DNA from: Pseudomaricurvus albidus
GTDB lineage: Bacteria; Pseudomonadota; Gammaproteobacteria; Pseudomonadales; Cellvibrionaceae
NCBI RefSeq assembly: GCF_018863235.1
Contig: NZ_JAHKRS010000001.1
Coordinates: 434,001-498,000 of the forward strand
Direction: 5' to 3'
Length of the DNA stretch: 64,000 nt
Shown: piece by piece, positions 17,251 through 25,669 of the stretch
How positions within the stretch are numbered: position 1 is the stretch's first letter
Layout of the letters: the number at the start of each line of letters is the position of its first letter
The notes under the pieces: model-generated
What the model was told of the DNA's origin: nothing
The model's database searches: none
What the model saw: the letters and a program-made list of their open reading frames with translations, nothing else
Program-made: the position numbers and the translations under genes

Positions 17251-19464
17251 ATGAAAGAGAATATCAAACAACCAGAATACCGAATCCGTCCCTCAGCGAG
17301 ATTAATTAGCACTATTGGAAAAGATTTAGTCAAAGACAAATTTGCTGCAGTTGTAGAGCTTGTAAAAAACTCGTTTGATGCGGATTCACCTGATGCGAAG
17401 ATTAGCTTTATTTATAATGAAGAAAACCAAACATTAACTATTTCTGTAGCGGATAGTGGCCACGGAATGGATCTAGATACAGTGGTCAATAAATGGTTGG
17501 TACCTGCGACATCTGACAAGCTAGAAAGAAAAACCAGTGCGGAAGGAAGAGCGCTTCAAGGCCGAAAAGGAATCGGGCGTTTCGCTGCGGCTGCACTTGG
17601 TAGTAGCATTTATTTAAACACAAAAGCTAAAGGTCACGATGAAGTATCTCTATTGTTAGATCTAGATGACTTTTCCAGCAATAATCTTCTCGAAGATATT
17701 CCCATTGTCATTGATCAAGTAAAGTCTAACCGTAAGGCAGGAACATTTATAGAAGTTGTAAGCACAGGCATCTCAGTCGAAGATCTAAATAGTCAATGGG
17801 ACGAAAAACAGCGCGGTAATCTCGTAATCGAGCTCAGTACACTCTTGGCTCCATCAGAAGTCGCCAAAGTCAGCAAAGAACTTGGATACCTGGGATCTGA
17901 AGACTCCTTTACAGTGTCGGTAGAATATAAAGGTTTTCCAGATATGGAAGACTCTGTTGTGGAGGTCAAGCCCTTTGGAGTTATTGATCTATTTGATTAT
18001 CGTATTCACGGCACGATTAATAGTGATGGTTATGCCACCTTTGAGTATTACAACCAAAATGTGAAAGATATTAAACCGGAAAGATATCAAAAAAACATTC
18101 TTCTTGAAGATCATAATAACCAAGACTATCCAGGAAAGATTAGTTTTGATCTCAGGGTGTTTGATAGAGACCCGGAAGCGATTGATGATCTAATTGAAAG
18201 GGGCTTGCAAGATCCATTTTCGGATGAAAAGGTTGGCAAGAGAAAAGCAAGAAAAATTCTTGATGAATATTATGGAGTTTCGATATTTCGAGGCAGCTTT
18301 CGCGTTAGACCCTACGGTGACCAGAACTTTGATTGGCTACAACTGGATAGTAATAGAGTTCAAAACCCTTCAATGAGAATAGGCCATAATCAGATCATCG
18401 GTTTTGTTGGCATACAATCTGAGGAATTGTCCCATTTAGAAGAAAAGAGCGCTAGGGATGGCCTCGTAGAAGATAGGTATTTTTCTGGTCTGAAACACTT
18501 GATTTTATATGCGATTTCTCAACTAGAAGAAAAACGTTTTGAGTTTAGAAAAAGATCCTTTCGAGGAAGAAAAACAAAGTCCGTTAACGATAGGATTGAG
18601 GATCTCTTCAATTTTGATGATGTCACAAAGAACCTCGTAAAAAAAATAGGAAAACTTGGTATAGACGAAAAGTCTCAACAGTCAATTTTCAAAATTGTTA
18701 CTGATGAAATTGACAAGGAGCAGAAAAAGAAATCCCAAGAGTATATAAAAGTTAGAGAGACTATAGCTCTTTACCAGGGACAAGCTACTCTTGGGAAGAT
18801 CACACATATTGTGCTGCATGAGGGAAGAAAGCACATTAAGGTAATTAATGAAGTTCCTGGGCGTTTAATCAGATGGGCAGCACAGCTTTCAAAAGAGTTT
18901 GATGACGAACTTCAAGACAAGCTAACAACTCGAGGGGAATTACTGGTAAAAAGCTCAAAGGCAATTTCGTTGCTATTTAAGAGAATAGAGCCCTTAGCCA
19001 TAACCAGAAGACCAAATAGAAAACAACTCTGTCTACTGAGAGAAGTAATATCATCTATTAATATATTTGAATCCGACTTAGAGAGGGCAGGAATTTCTGT
19101 CCACATTGATATTCCAGAAGATATAGAGGTATATGCTACATCGTTTGACTTGGCAACCATACTTGCAAACCTTGTTGAAAACAGCATGTATTGGCTTGGG
19201 ATATCAGATTCATCGGATAAAGAGATTTCCGTGGAGGGATCCATATTGCCTGATGGAGTAGAGCTTTTATTTTCTGATAATGGGCCAGGCTTCCAGGGAT
19301 CGAATTTGGAATTGATGTTTGAACCCGGATTTTCAATGAAGCCGGAAGGAACTGGGCTTGGTCTAGCGCTTGTGGGTGAAGCTGTAGAAAGATTAAATGG
19401 AACAATACGAGCGGCAAGCTCTGAGCAGGGCGCCTGCTTTGTTATTAATTTTAATAAGGGATAA
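17251..19464 (+). CDS. Double GHKL ATPase / histidine-kinase-like protein
   Basis: 737 residues, soluble by sequence. The N-terminal GHKL ATPase domain (about 20-240) has the N-box VELVKNSFDAD (residues 34-46), DSGHGM (about 69) and the lid GRKGIGRFAAAALG (about 104-118), as in HSP90/MutL/MORC-type ATPases. A long middle region contains a lysine-rich helical stretch. The C-terminus is a sensor-kinase ATPase domain with LANLVENSMYW (about 638), DNGPGF (677) and GTGLGLALVGEA (about 700). Before it lies LGKITHIVLHEGRK, where H519 or H523 occupies the position of a phosphoacceptor His. The next gene, 2 bp downstream, is a response regulator. Signalling is therefore likely, but input and output are unknown. 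Confidence 0.85.
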   Translation: MKENIKQPEYRIRPSARLISTIGKDLVKDKFAAVVELVKNSFDADSPDAKISFIYNEENQTLTISVADSGHGMDLDTVVNKWLVPATSDKLERKTSAEGRALQGRKGIGRFAAAALGSSIYLNTKAKGHDEVSLLLDLDDFSSNNLLEDIPIVIDQVKSNRKAGTFIEVVSTGISVEDLNSQWDEKQRGNLVIELSTLLAPSEVAKVSKELGYLGSEDSFTVSVEYKGFPDMEDSVVEVKPFGVIDLFDYRIHGTINSDGYATFEYYNQNVKDIKPERYQKNILLEDHNNQDYPGKISFDLRVFDRDPEAIDDLIERGLQDPFSDEKVGKRKARKILDEYYGVSIFRGSFRVRPYGDQNFDWLQLDSNRVQNPSMRIGHNQIIGFVGIQSEELSHLEEKSARDGLVEDRYFSGLKHLILYAISQLEEKRFEFRKRSFRGRKTKSVNDRIEDLFNFDDVTKNLVKKIGKLGIDEKSQQSIFKIVTDEIDKEQKKKSQEYIKVRETIALYQGQATLGKITHIVLHEGRKHIKVINEVPGRLIRWAAQLSKEFDDELQDKLTTRGELLVKSSKAISLLFKRIEPLAITRRPNRKQLCLLREVISSINIFESDLERAGISVHIDIPEDIEVYATSFDLATILANLVENSMYWLGISDSSDKEISVEGSILPDGVELLFSDNGPGFQGSNLELMFEPGFSMKPEGTGLGLALVGEAVERLNGTIRAASSEQGACFVINFNKG

Positions 19465-19466
19465 AA

Positions 19467-20588
19467 ATGCCAGTAGTAAATGTCTTGATGATTGAGGATA
19501 GTAAAGATCAGCAGACTCTCTATAAAGATGCGCTAGATGACTACAATCTTGAAAATAATGATAAGACTATCAATTTAGATATTGTTGAATCGTCAGATGA
19601 AGCAATAACAAAGTTGAATGAAAAATCTTATGACGCGGTTCTTTTAGATTTACTTTTGAAAGGGGATGCAGGTGATGGCCATAACGCTTCAGGAAATCTA
19701 GTTCTTTCTCATATAATAAATAGCGGCCGAATCAGATTGGTTGTCTATGTCGTTAGTAGTACTTTGCATGCTTTAAGTAACGATTTTGAAGACCTCTTCG
19801 AAAACCCTCTCATGCGGAAATTTAATAGAGATGAAGATACCTGTTTAGTAATTAATGACCTTGTTCAGGTTCTGAACACGGGAGTAACTAAAATATTGGG
19901 TGGTGAAGGAAAACTAGACCGCTTAATAAATGATGTTTTTTTTGGTCATTTATCTAAAGGGTTTGATCTTTGGGTCAAAAAAAATAGAGACTGTGAGAGA
20001 GAGCTTCTAAGGTACGTAACTCTACATCTTTCTGAATATTTAGATCAAGAGGACGCCAATCATGACAGTACAATGAATTACTTTAACCCTGAATTTTACA
20101 TCCTTCCTCCGATAAAAAATCCTATTGCTACCGGAGATATTATTAGCGTTAATGACAAGCGTTATGTAGTCTTATCTCCGTCTTGTGACATCACCCCCAG
20201 AGGGGAAAAGGACGGCAGGCTAATATTTAATGTTGATGTGGTCGTTTTGGTGGAAATAATTCCCTTGAAGAAAGAGGTGTTTGAGGACCTCGGAATTTCA
20301 TACTCTACATCTGGTAAAACAAATGCTAAGGCATGGAGAGGTTTTGCATCAGTCCAACGTGGAACTTCACCTAAACAGAGGTATCATTACCTTCCTCAAT
20401 ATTTAGATGTTGATGAAGCTGTTATTGACTTTAAACGGATCATTAATTTGTCCATAAATGATATCTTAGATAATGAAAAGATTAAAAGAATAGCCACTAT
20501 TAGCTCACCATTCGTGCGTGATGTACAAAGCCGTTTTTCTGCATATTTTGGACGTCAGGGACAACCATCAGGAGAGTGGTCAGTATAG
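19467..20588 (+). CDS. Response regulator with a C-terminal domain of unknown function
   Basis: 373 residues. The N-terminal receiver domain (1-130) keeps the acidic pair (MIEDS), the phospho-Asp (VLLDLLL), a Ser/Thr switch (VVSST) and the Lys (MRKFNRDE). Instead of a DNA-binding output it has about 240 residues of unfamiliar sequence, with GDIISVNDKRYVVLSPSCDITPRG near the middle, a beta-rich stretch with a Cys-Asp pair, then a basic C-terminus. It lies 2 bp after the double-ATPase gene, so the two are one operon and probably kinase and partner. Whether the output domain binds nucleic acid, protein or a ligand cannot be said. Confidence 0.8.
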   Translation: MPVVNVLMIEDSKDQQTLYKDALDDYNLENNDKTINLDIVESSDEAITKLNEKSYDAVLLDLLLKGDAGDGHNASGNLVLSHIINSGRIRLVVYVVSSTLHALSNDFEDLFENPLMRKFNRDEDTCLVINDLVQVLNTGVTKILGGEGKLDRLINDVFFGHLSKGFDLWVKKNRDCERELLRYVTLHLSEYLDQEDANHDSTMNYFNPEFYILPPIKNPIATGDIISVNDKRYVVLSPSCDITPRGEKDGRLIFNVDVVVLVEIIPLKKEVFEDLGISYSTSGKTNAKAWRGFASVQRGTSPKQRYHYLPQYLDVDEAVIDFKRIINLSINDILDNEKIKRIATISSPFVRDVQSRFSAYFGRQGQPSGEWSV

Positions 20589-20995
20589 TATGGTCGATAC
20601 TTTCTCTAAAGAGCAACGCTCATACTACATGCCCCAAATAAAATAAAAGAACATCAATCCAGAATAACCCTAAAGAAATCATAAGGAGCAATGACCTTTA
20701 GACAAAGGGTCAATATTAGGCTAACGGAGAAACCTGATATTGTTTGCTCCTCTCTCAAAACAATCATTTTATCAATGGTTTTTTGGATTAATGCCATAGC
20801 TTTACCGTGCCCCTTAGGCTAGCACGGAGCTTTGGTAAAATCGGTCTCTAATAATTAAACGCGGGGTCGTATAAATTATAATCATCATCTCAAGAAATAA
20901 AGATGGTTTTTGCTTCTTGTGTGGAAGCATCCAGTCAGCACGCCCCTCTTTCTGTATGTATAAAACAGCTCCCTAAGACCTTTTATAATCGGAAA
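20589..20995. other. AT-rich convergent intergenic region
   Basis: About 400 bp between the response-regulator gene and the convergent endonuclease gene. No credible ORF was found. A small palindrome (GACCTTTAGACAAAGGGTC, 20692-20710) is the only structure seen; no clear terminator. Confidence 0.4.
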
Positions 20996-22147
20996 TTAAA
21001 TATTCTCTAACCAATGTGCGATTGAATGGATAGGACCAAGCCTTGTTTTTAATAGTGATACGATATCACCTGCAGAAATTATAACTACCGGGTGACCATC
21101 TTCCTTCAACTCATTATATGCTTGGCTACCAAGATAAGAAGTAGTAACTAAAACACCAAACTGTCTGTGGCGCAATCGGGACAGCAACCGTGATAGTTCT
21201 TTAACACCAACACTTGATCCTGGCTTGTAACATTTTGCCTCCAAGGCAAACTCCACTTCAATTGCACTGGGGCCAACACCAATTCTGTATGAACCGATAG
21301 CGTCTCTTCCACCATCCCGCCAAGGCCGAGTAAGCTCGCAAGCCCCAATATCAGGCATCATAAGGCGGGCAATTTCAATTGCGCAGCTTTCAAATTCAAA
21401 TGGATTATCTTTAAACCTCTCATAAACAAGAGACAGTATTTTTTGTTCATCCTGGCCTTGAGGAAGCTGCTGATCTTTATTACGTATTTCTATACTGTGA
21501 GGTGCAAGGAGTGGCTTATAAGCCCTTGATTTAACCCAATCGAGCCAAGGCTTTGGAGCATGTACAGATGTGACTGCTGCACCATCAACAATGTCATTAA
21601 GCCAAGCTCGTTTTACTTTAGATACATCTAAGACTGTGAACGTTGATTTGTAATTTTGGAACCGCTCATTCTTGTATCCTTTCGCACGCCAGATCGCGAC
21701 TAGATCTTCATCTGGCCCCAGATTTTGTGCTCCGGGAACAGCCAAACCAAGAAATCGTACATCTCGATATTCTCCCGTGCCACCAAATAGAAGTATGACG
21801 GGGAAACTCTCAGACGATGTGGCTGAATGCCTAGCATCGAACAAATTTCGGAGAATTAGATTACCCTGTCTGGGCGTGTCATGAATATCTCCAACCGATT
21901 TTTTATCACCATAGTAAGTGAACAAACCGTTTTCTGTATTTAGAGTATCCGGCCAATCAGGGTCATTGAAGTTTGATTTGAGAACAAGTAACTTCAGCGT
22001 GTCAGTTCCTGGACGCTTACCTAGATGCCGAAAACCGGCACCATTGTCTACGCCAAGCAGCTTTGGCAATGGGTCATCCGAGGCATTGCCATTTCGCGAC
22101 CCTCCATAGACTGTATCAACAATTAGATCACTCTCAGATAAATCCAT
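20996..22147 (-). CDS. AspBHI-like restriction endonuclease (SRA-like N-terminus, Mrr-type nuclease)
   Basis: 383 residues. The N-terminal half (about 1-215) resembles the DNA-reading domain of AspBHI in the MspJI group, with DTVYGGSRNGNASDDPLPKLLGV and RDVRFLGLAVPGA; in that group this domain is SRA-like and reads 5-methylcytosine. The C-terminal half (about 235-365) is an Mrr-type PD-(D/E)XK nuclease with D282 in DGGRDAIG and E303-A-K305 in ALEAKCY. The ATG directly abuts the methyltransferase stop codon (TAA then ATG), so both are co-transcribed. Whether this enzyme cuts modified or unmodified DNA is open. Family match is from memory of the sequences. Confidence 0.78.
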   Translation of the reverse strand: MDLSESDLIVDTVYGGSRNGNASDDPLPKLLGVDNGAGFRHLGKRPGTDTLKLLVLKSNFNDPDWPDTLNTENGLFTYYGDKKSVGDIHDTPRQGNLILRNLFDARHSATSSESFPVILLFGGTGEYRDVRFLGLAVPGAQNLGPDEDLVAIWRAKGYKNERFQNYKSTFTVLDVSKVKRAWLNDIVDGAAVTSVHAPKPWLDWVKSRAYKPLLAPHSIEIRNKDQQLPQGQDEQKILSLVYERFKDNPFEFESCAIEIARLMMPDIGACELTRPWRDGGRDAIGSYRIGVGPSAIEVEFALEAKCYKPGSSVGVKELSRLLSRLRHRQFGVLVTTSYLGSQAYNELKEDGHPVVIISAGDIVSLLKTRLGPIHSIAHWLENI

Positions 22148-23131
22148 TTAAGACGCTAGCTCTATTTCTTCTGCATGAGTTCGAGAAATTTTCTTAAAAA
22201 TTATCTCCATTACTGGAGAACACACTCCGTTACCACACAGCTTAACTTTATTTCTTCTATTTCCATGAGGCAGCTTATGTTTTGAACCAGCTCCCATTGC
22301 TTTCATTAATTCAGGCGGCTGCAACATTCTTAGATAAGGAACATTGCCTTTCCAAGTCACTAAACCAAAACGATCTAAAGTAGTAATTGTACGCAAGGGG
22401 TTATCTAGTGACTGCCATCCTCCTGCGTAGTCAGACCCGTAGTAAACAATAATAAAATCTTTCTTACGACCCAGCTCTTTAATAGCTCGTTCTGCTCGAT
22501 CAATCGTTGATTGAGCTCGACCTTCTTTATACAACAATGTACTTTTGTAACTACCAGACCAATCGATAATATCCCTGGCTGTCTTTTTCTTCCTTTGGTG
22601 CAGGGCTGTAAGATCTTCTTTTGTTATTACCGTGCCTTTTCTATCACAAATCAAAAACATTCTTTTCCGAGCCTGGGGAGTACCAAAGTCGGCAGAGTTC
22701 AATAAGAGATCATTAACGGTATATCCATAAGATTCGATCGAAGAAATTAATTCATTATGACGCCCCCATTTCTTCATCCGATTGACGTTTTCAACAATCA
22801 ACCAACGTGGGTTCATAGCTTCAATCCAGGGGATAATACCTATTGCGGTCTCTCGACTTTTTTCACTGCCCTGTTTTGCTCCTCTGGCAATAGAATGTGA
22901 GGTACATTCAGGAGAGGTTAGAAGAACATCTGGCTTATGCCGTTTGGCAAGTTGTTTGGGGTCTAAATCTTCTATTGGGGAACAAAGAACCTCTGCTTTT
23001 GGGAAATTACTCTTATAAGTTTCAGCCGCAAGATCCCAGGCATCTACAGCCAATATGGGCTCAGCTCCAGCAGTAACGGCACCGCGCCCTCCAAAGCCGC
23101 CCCCACAGAACAAATCCACAAATTTAACCAT
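22148..23131 (-). CDS. DNA (cytosine-5) methyltransferase
   Basis: 327 residues with the ordered C5-MTase motifs: I (FVDLFCGGGFGGRGA, 4-18), IV (TSPECTSHS, with catalytic C76), VI (ENV, 114-116), VIII (PQARKRMF, 152-159), and IX/X (PLRTITT; KLCGNGVCSPV). Motif IV is SPEC rather than the usual PPC. The region between VIII and IX is short, so the target-recognition domain is small. It transfers a methyl group from AdoMet to cytosine C5 in a specific site that cannot be predicted. AAGGGG precedes the ATG. It is followed without a gap by the endonuclease gene, the layout of a restriction-modification pair. Confidence 0.9.
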   Translation of the reverse strand: MVKFVDLFCGGGFGGRGAVTAGAEPILAVDAWDLAAETYKSNFPKAEVLCSPIEDLDPKQLAKRHKPDVLLTSPECTSHSIARGAKQGSEKSRETAIGIIPWIEAMNPRWLIVENVNRMKKWGRHNELISSIESYGYTVNDLLLNSADFGTPQARKRMFLICDRKGTVITKEDLTALHQRKKKTARDIIDWSGSYKSTLLYKEGRAQSTIDRAERAIKELGRKKDFIIVYYGSDYAGGWQSLDNPLRTITTLDRFGLVTWKGNVPYLRMLQPPELMKAMGAGSKHKLPHGNRRNKVKLCGNGVCSPVMEIIFKKISRTHAEEIELAS

Positions 23132-23485
23132 TGTTTACCATCCCCTTGTATTAGGGACGAATAGTACCAGGTTTATTTAAAGAGTGCTTGACTACGAGGC
23201 CTCAGAAACACATAAAGTTCATTTTTTGAACAGAAAAAGGATTTCTATGGATGAACCAAAATTTATACATAAAAATGGCGCCTATTGAGGTAAAGTCATC
23301 AAATATATGCAATTGAGCTAGATTAAAATTATAAGCATTGGCAAGCGGCTACTCACTTGTCGAGATAAGGACATCACATGGCGGAGCTAATCCCTTCACT
23401 AAACACATGCTTGCGCAATATGACCTCCGGAGAAAAGCGCTTGAAATTAAAGGGGTCAGAGCCCTTTTCAAGGAATTACCGAGAA
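23132..23485. other. Divergent promoter region between methyltransferase and NERD genes
   Basis: About 350 bp, AT-rich, containing repeat copy A at its right end. It should hold promoters for the methyltransferase operon (left) and the NERD gene (right). No C-protein-like operator was recognised. Confidence 0.4.
23440..23472. repeat. Palindromic repeat, copy A
   Basis: Outer arms CTTGAAA / TTTCAAG enclose an inner palindrome AAAGGG-GTCAGAG-CCCTTT. The same core (ATTAAAGGG..TCAGA..CCCTTTT) recurs at 24262, 24905 and 32105. It ends 13 bp before the NERD start codon. Confidence 0.8.
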
Positions 23486-24262
23486 ATGGACATCACACCA
23501 ATAATCAATCAATTATTCAGCGTTCTATGGTATTTAATACCATTAGCTTTATTGGCTGGTCTCTTCAAGTCACCTTGGTTCAAAGGTATCTTGGGAGAAT
23601 TTCAAGTCAATTTACTTTTAAAGCTATTCTTATCAAAAGATAAATACCACCTTATCAAGAACGTCACGCTACCTACCGAAGATGGATCAACACAAATTGA
23701 TCATATTTTAGTTTCGCAATATGGTGTATTTGTCATAGAAACAAAAAACATGAAAGGGTGGGTATTTGGCTCTGCCAATCAAAAACAATGGACTCAGAGA
23801 ATATATAAACATTCCAGTAAATTTCAAAACCCGTTACATCAAAACTATAAGCATATAAAAACTCTCGAAGCCTGTTTAAACATCCCCGCTGAAAGTATTT
23901 TCTCAGTCATAGTATTCATTGGCGACAGCACCTTTAAAACTGATATGCCTCGAAACGTCACATATGCCGGCAGTTGCATTCGATTCATCAAATCAATTAA
24001 CACTGAAATTTTAAGCCAAGAACAAGTACAAGACGTTATTAACACCATCCAGGGCGGCAGGCTGCAACCAAGCATAAAAACGAACCGCGAGCATATTGCA
24101 CACGTCAAACAAATCATCAACTCAAAGGAAAATGATAAGACCTGTTCAAAATGTGGCTCTAGCATGGTAATGAGAGAAGCCAAAAAAGGAGCCAATGCAG
24201 GTAACAAATTTTGGGGCTGTTCAAACTTTCCAAAGTGCAGGGCAATTGCAAAAATCACCTAA
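23486..24262 (+). CDS. NERD-domain membrane-anchored nuclease-like protein with C4 zinc finger
   Basis: 258 residues from ATG 23486, which has AAGGAA about 10 nt upstream; an earlier in-frame start would translate through repeat copy A. Order of parts: one N-terminal membrane segment (VLWYLIPLALLAGLF), a NERD domain (about 30-150) with the nuclease-like core IDHILVS then FVIETKN, and a C-terminal topoisomerase-type zinc finger (CSKCG then FWGCSNFPKC). NERD domains are related to PD-(D/E)XK nucleases and are common in defence islands. The gene is bracketed by repeat copies A and B with nothing else between them. Confidence 0.85.
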   Translation: MDITPIINQLFSVLWYLIPLALLAGLFKSPWFKGILGEFQVNLLLKLFLSKDKYHLIKNVTLPTEDGSTQIDHILVSQYGVFVIETKNMKGWVFGSANQKQWTQRIYKHSSKFQNPLHQNYKHIKTLEACLNIPAESIFSVIVFIGDSTFKTDMPRNVTYAGSCIRFIKSINTEILSQEQVQDVINTIQGGRLQPSIKTNREHIAHVKQIINSKENDKTCSKCGSSMVMREAKKGANAGNKFWGCSNFPKCRAIAKIT

Positions 24263-24299
24263 TCAGGAATTAAAGGGTTCAGAGCTCTTTTTCCTGATG
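24262..24299. repeat. Palindromic repeat, copy B
   Basis: Outer arms ATCAGGAA / TTCCTGAT, inner palindrome AAAGGG-TTCAGAG-CTCTTT (one G-T pair). It starts at the final base of the NERD gene and ends 30 bp before the HNH gene. The A/T-rich flanks mean it could also act as a terminator for the NERD gene. Confidence 0.8.
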
Positions 24300-24329
24300 T
24301 AAAATACACTGTTATAGCTAAATTAAGTT

Positions 24330-24902
24330 ATGGATTATTTATCACTTTTCAGAATGCCAACCCCGATGAAAATCACGGGCCGGTCGTCAAGCATCACGAA
24401 CTCATTTATAAACTCAATTATCCCAATAATTGTTCCAACAAATGAGCAAGTGAAAGAAGCCTTGGAAATTCTTGGCATGGATCACGATAGTTTTCAATGC
24501 GCCTATTGTGGTGCCACTGCTTCGGAGTGGGATCACTTGCGCCCTTTGGTTCTTAACAAAAAACCAACGGGCTATATTTCAGAAATCCATAATTTGGTTC
24601 CAGCTTGTGGAAAATGTAATCAATCCAAGGGCAACAAGCCTTGGCATACTTGGATTACAAGCTCAGCAAAACTATCGCCAAAATCTAGAGACGTGCCAGA
24701 CCTTAACCAACGAATTGATAAATTGCATAAATACGAGGCTTGGCTAGAGCCAACTAAGGTTGATTTTGAGTCAGTGGTTGGTAAAGAAAAGTGGGCACAA
24801 CATTGGAAAAACTGGGAGTCGGTGCAAAATACTATGCGTCAGGCTCAAACGCTCGCAACTGAAATTAACCAAACAGTAGCAAAAGAATATGCAAAGCTAT
24901 AA
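24330..24902 (+). CDS. HNH endonuclease family protein
   Basis: 190 residues. An HNH domain occupies about residues 50-110: CAYCG, then WDHLRPLV (metal-binding His), then NLVPACGKCNQSKGN, which supplies the Asn and second Cys pair of the zinc ribbon. The C-terminal 80 residues are helical and unassigned. It probably binds or cuts DNA. The start is uncertain (ATG 24330 or 24366), since neither has a strong ribosome site. It lies between repeat copies B and C. Confidence 0.85.
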   Translation: MDYLSLFRMPTPMKITGRSSSITNSFINSIIPIIVPTNEQVKEALEILGMDHDSFQCAYCGATASEWDHLRPLVLNKKPTGYISEIHNLVPACGKCNQSKGNKPWHTWITSSAKLSPKSRDVPDLNQRIDKLHKYEAWLEPTKVDFESVVGKEKWAQHWKNWESVQNTMRQAQTLATEINQTVAKEYAKL

Positions 24903-24904
24903 CA

Positions 24905-24940
24905 AGGCAGAATTAAAGTATTCATAGCCTTTTTCAAACT
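24905..24940. repeat. Palindromic repeat, degenerate copy C
   Basis: The stretch GCAGAATTAAAG...AGCCTTTTTC follows the HNH stop by 3 bp. It keeps the ATTAAAG and CCTTTTT ends of the other copies but has lost most of the inner pairing, so it looks like a decayed member. Confidence 0.5.
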
Positions 24941-25035
24941 GAGATAACTTGTAACCAACTAATTCAGTCAACATAAGAAATACCTTGATATAATTAGGCG
25001 CTCTTCTAAAAGCAATCACAACGGACAAAAAAGAC

Positions 25036-25536
25036 ATGGACCCCGTCAGCTACCTATTCTCAGCCTACCTACAATCCGTTCACAACGAAGTCTATTCTTC
25101 CATGACAGAGAGCATGGGCACCCAACTGAAAGCTGTAGTTGTTGAATACGAAGGATCAAAAATACCCTTTCAACATCAACTATGGCAGATAAGATCCAGT
25201 TCTGTCTGTGCCAATACGTCTCAGAATATCGCCCAACATTCCGAGTGTACGATGAAGGCCGGAAGAATGTTCAACGAGATCTGTCAGAACCTCAGCGCCA
25301 ACCCCAGTAAAGATTTTAGATACATCAAATCCAGGAATATGTATTGTAATGCGGCGGTAACTTTCAAGCCGGTTGTTGCCAAACTCGGAGCATCCAAAGA
25401 AAAGTCAGATCTAAGCTTGGCAAAATCGGCGTGTAATGCCGCGACGATAGAAGCGATGGGGAGTCATGATCCCAGAGTGATCAATCAACGAGATAAGGCT
25501 TGTGAAACCTATAAACAATTGAAAAGCCGCCCTTGA
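25036..25536 (+). CDS. Hypothetical cysteine-containing protein
   Basis: 166 residues, not recognised. No signal peptide or membrane segment. It has several Cys spaced through the middle (VCANTSQNIAQHSECTM, NEICQNL, MYCNAAV) and a further two near the C-terminus, suggesting a disulphide- or metal-stabilised fold. It lies 134 bp upstream of the LysM-like candidate toxin on the same strand and may be its partner, adaptor or an independent cargo gene. Confidence 0.6.
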   Translation: MDPVSYLFSAYLQSVHNEVYSSMTESMGTQLKAVVVEYEGSKIPFQHQLWQIRSSSVCANTSQNIAQHSECTMKAGRMFNEICQNLSANPSKDFRYIKSRNMYCNAAVTFKPVVAKLGASKEKSDLSLAKSACNAATIEAMGSHDPRVINQRDKACETYKQLKSRP

Positions 25537-25669
25537 AATCAAACTTTCGCATTAGACCTGTACAACAATATTCGGTCACTACATACATTAGAGAATCCAA
25601 TCACAAACTAAAGAACCAGAGTTTGATAAGGTCGATCGACCAGAAACAGCTGCCACTCAAGGACGAATT

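Noticed and set aside
17251-20588. Assignment to the known Detocs system
   Set aside because: Detocs has three genes with a dedicated effector after the regulator; here only two genes are present and the kinase architecture differs.
23440-24940. Integron gene cassettes with attC sites
   Set aside because: The repeats lack attC R'/R'' core sites, genes are not all of cassette type, and no integron integrase is present.
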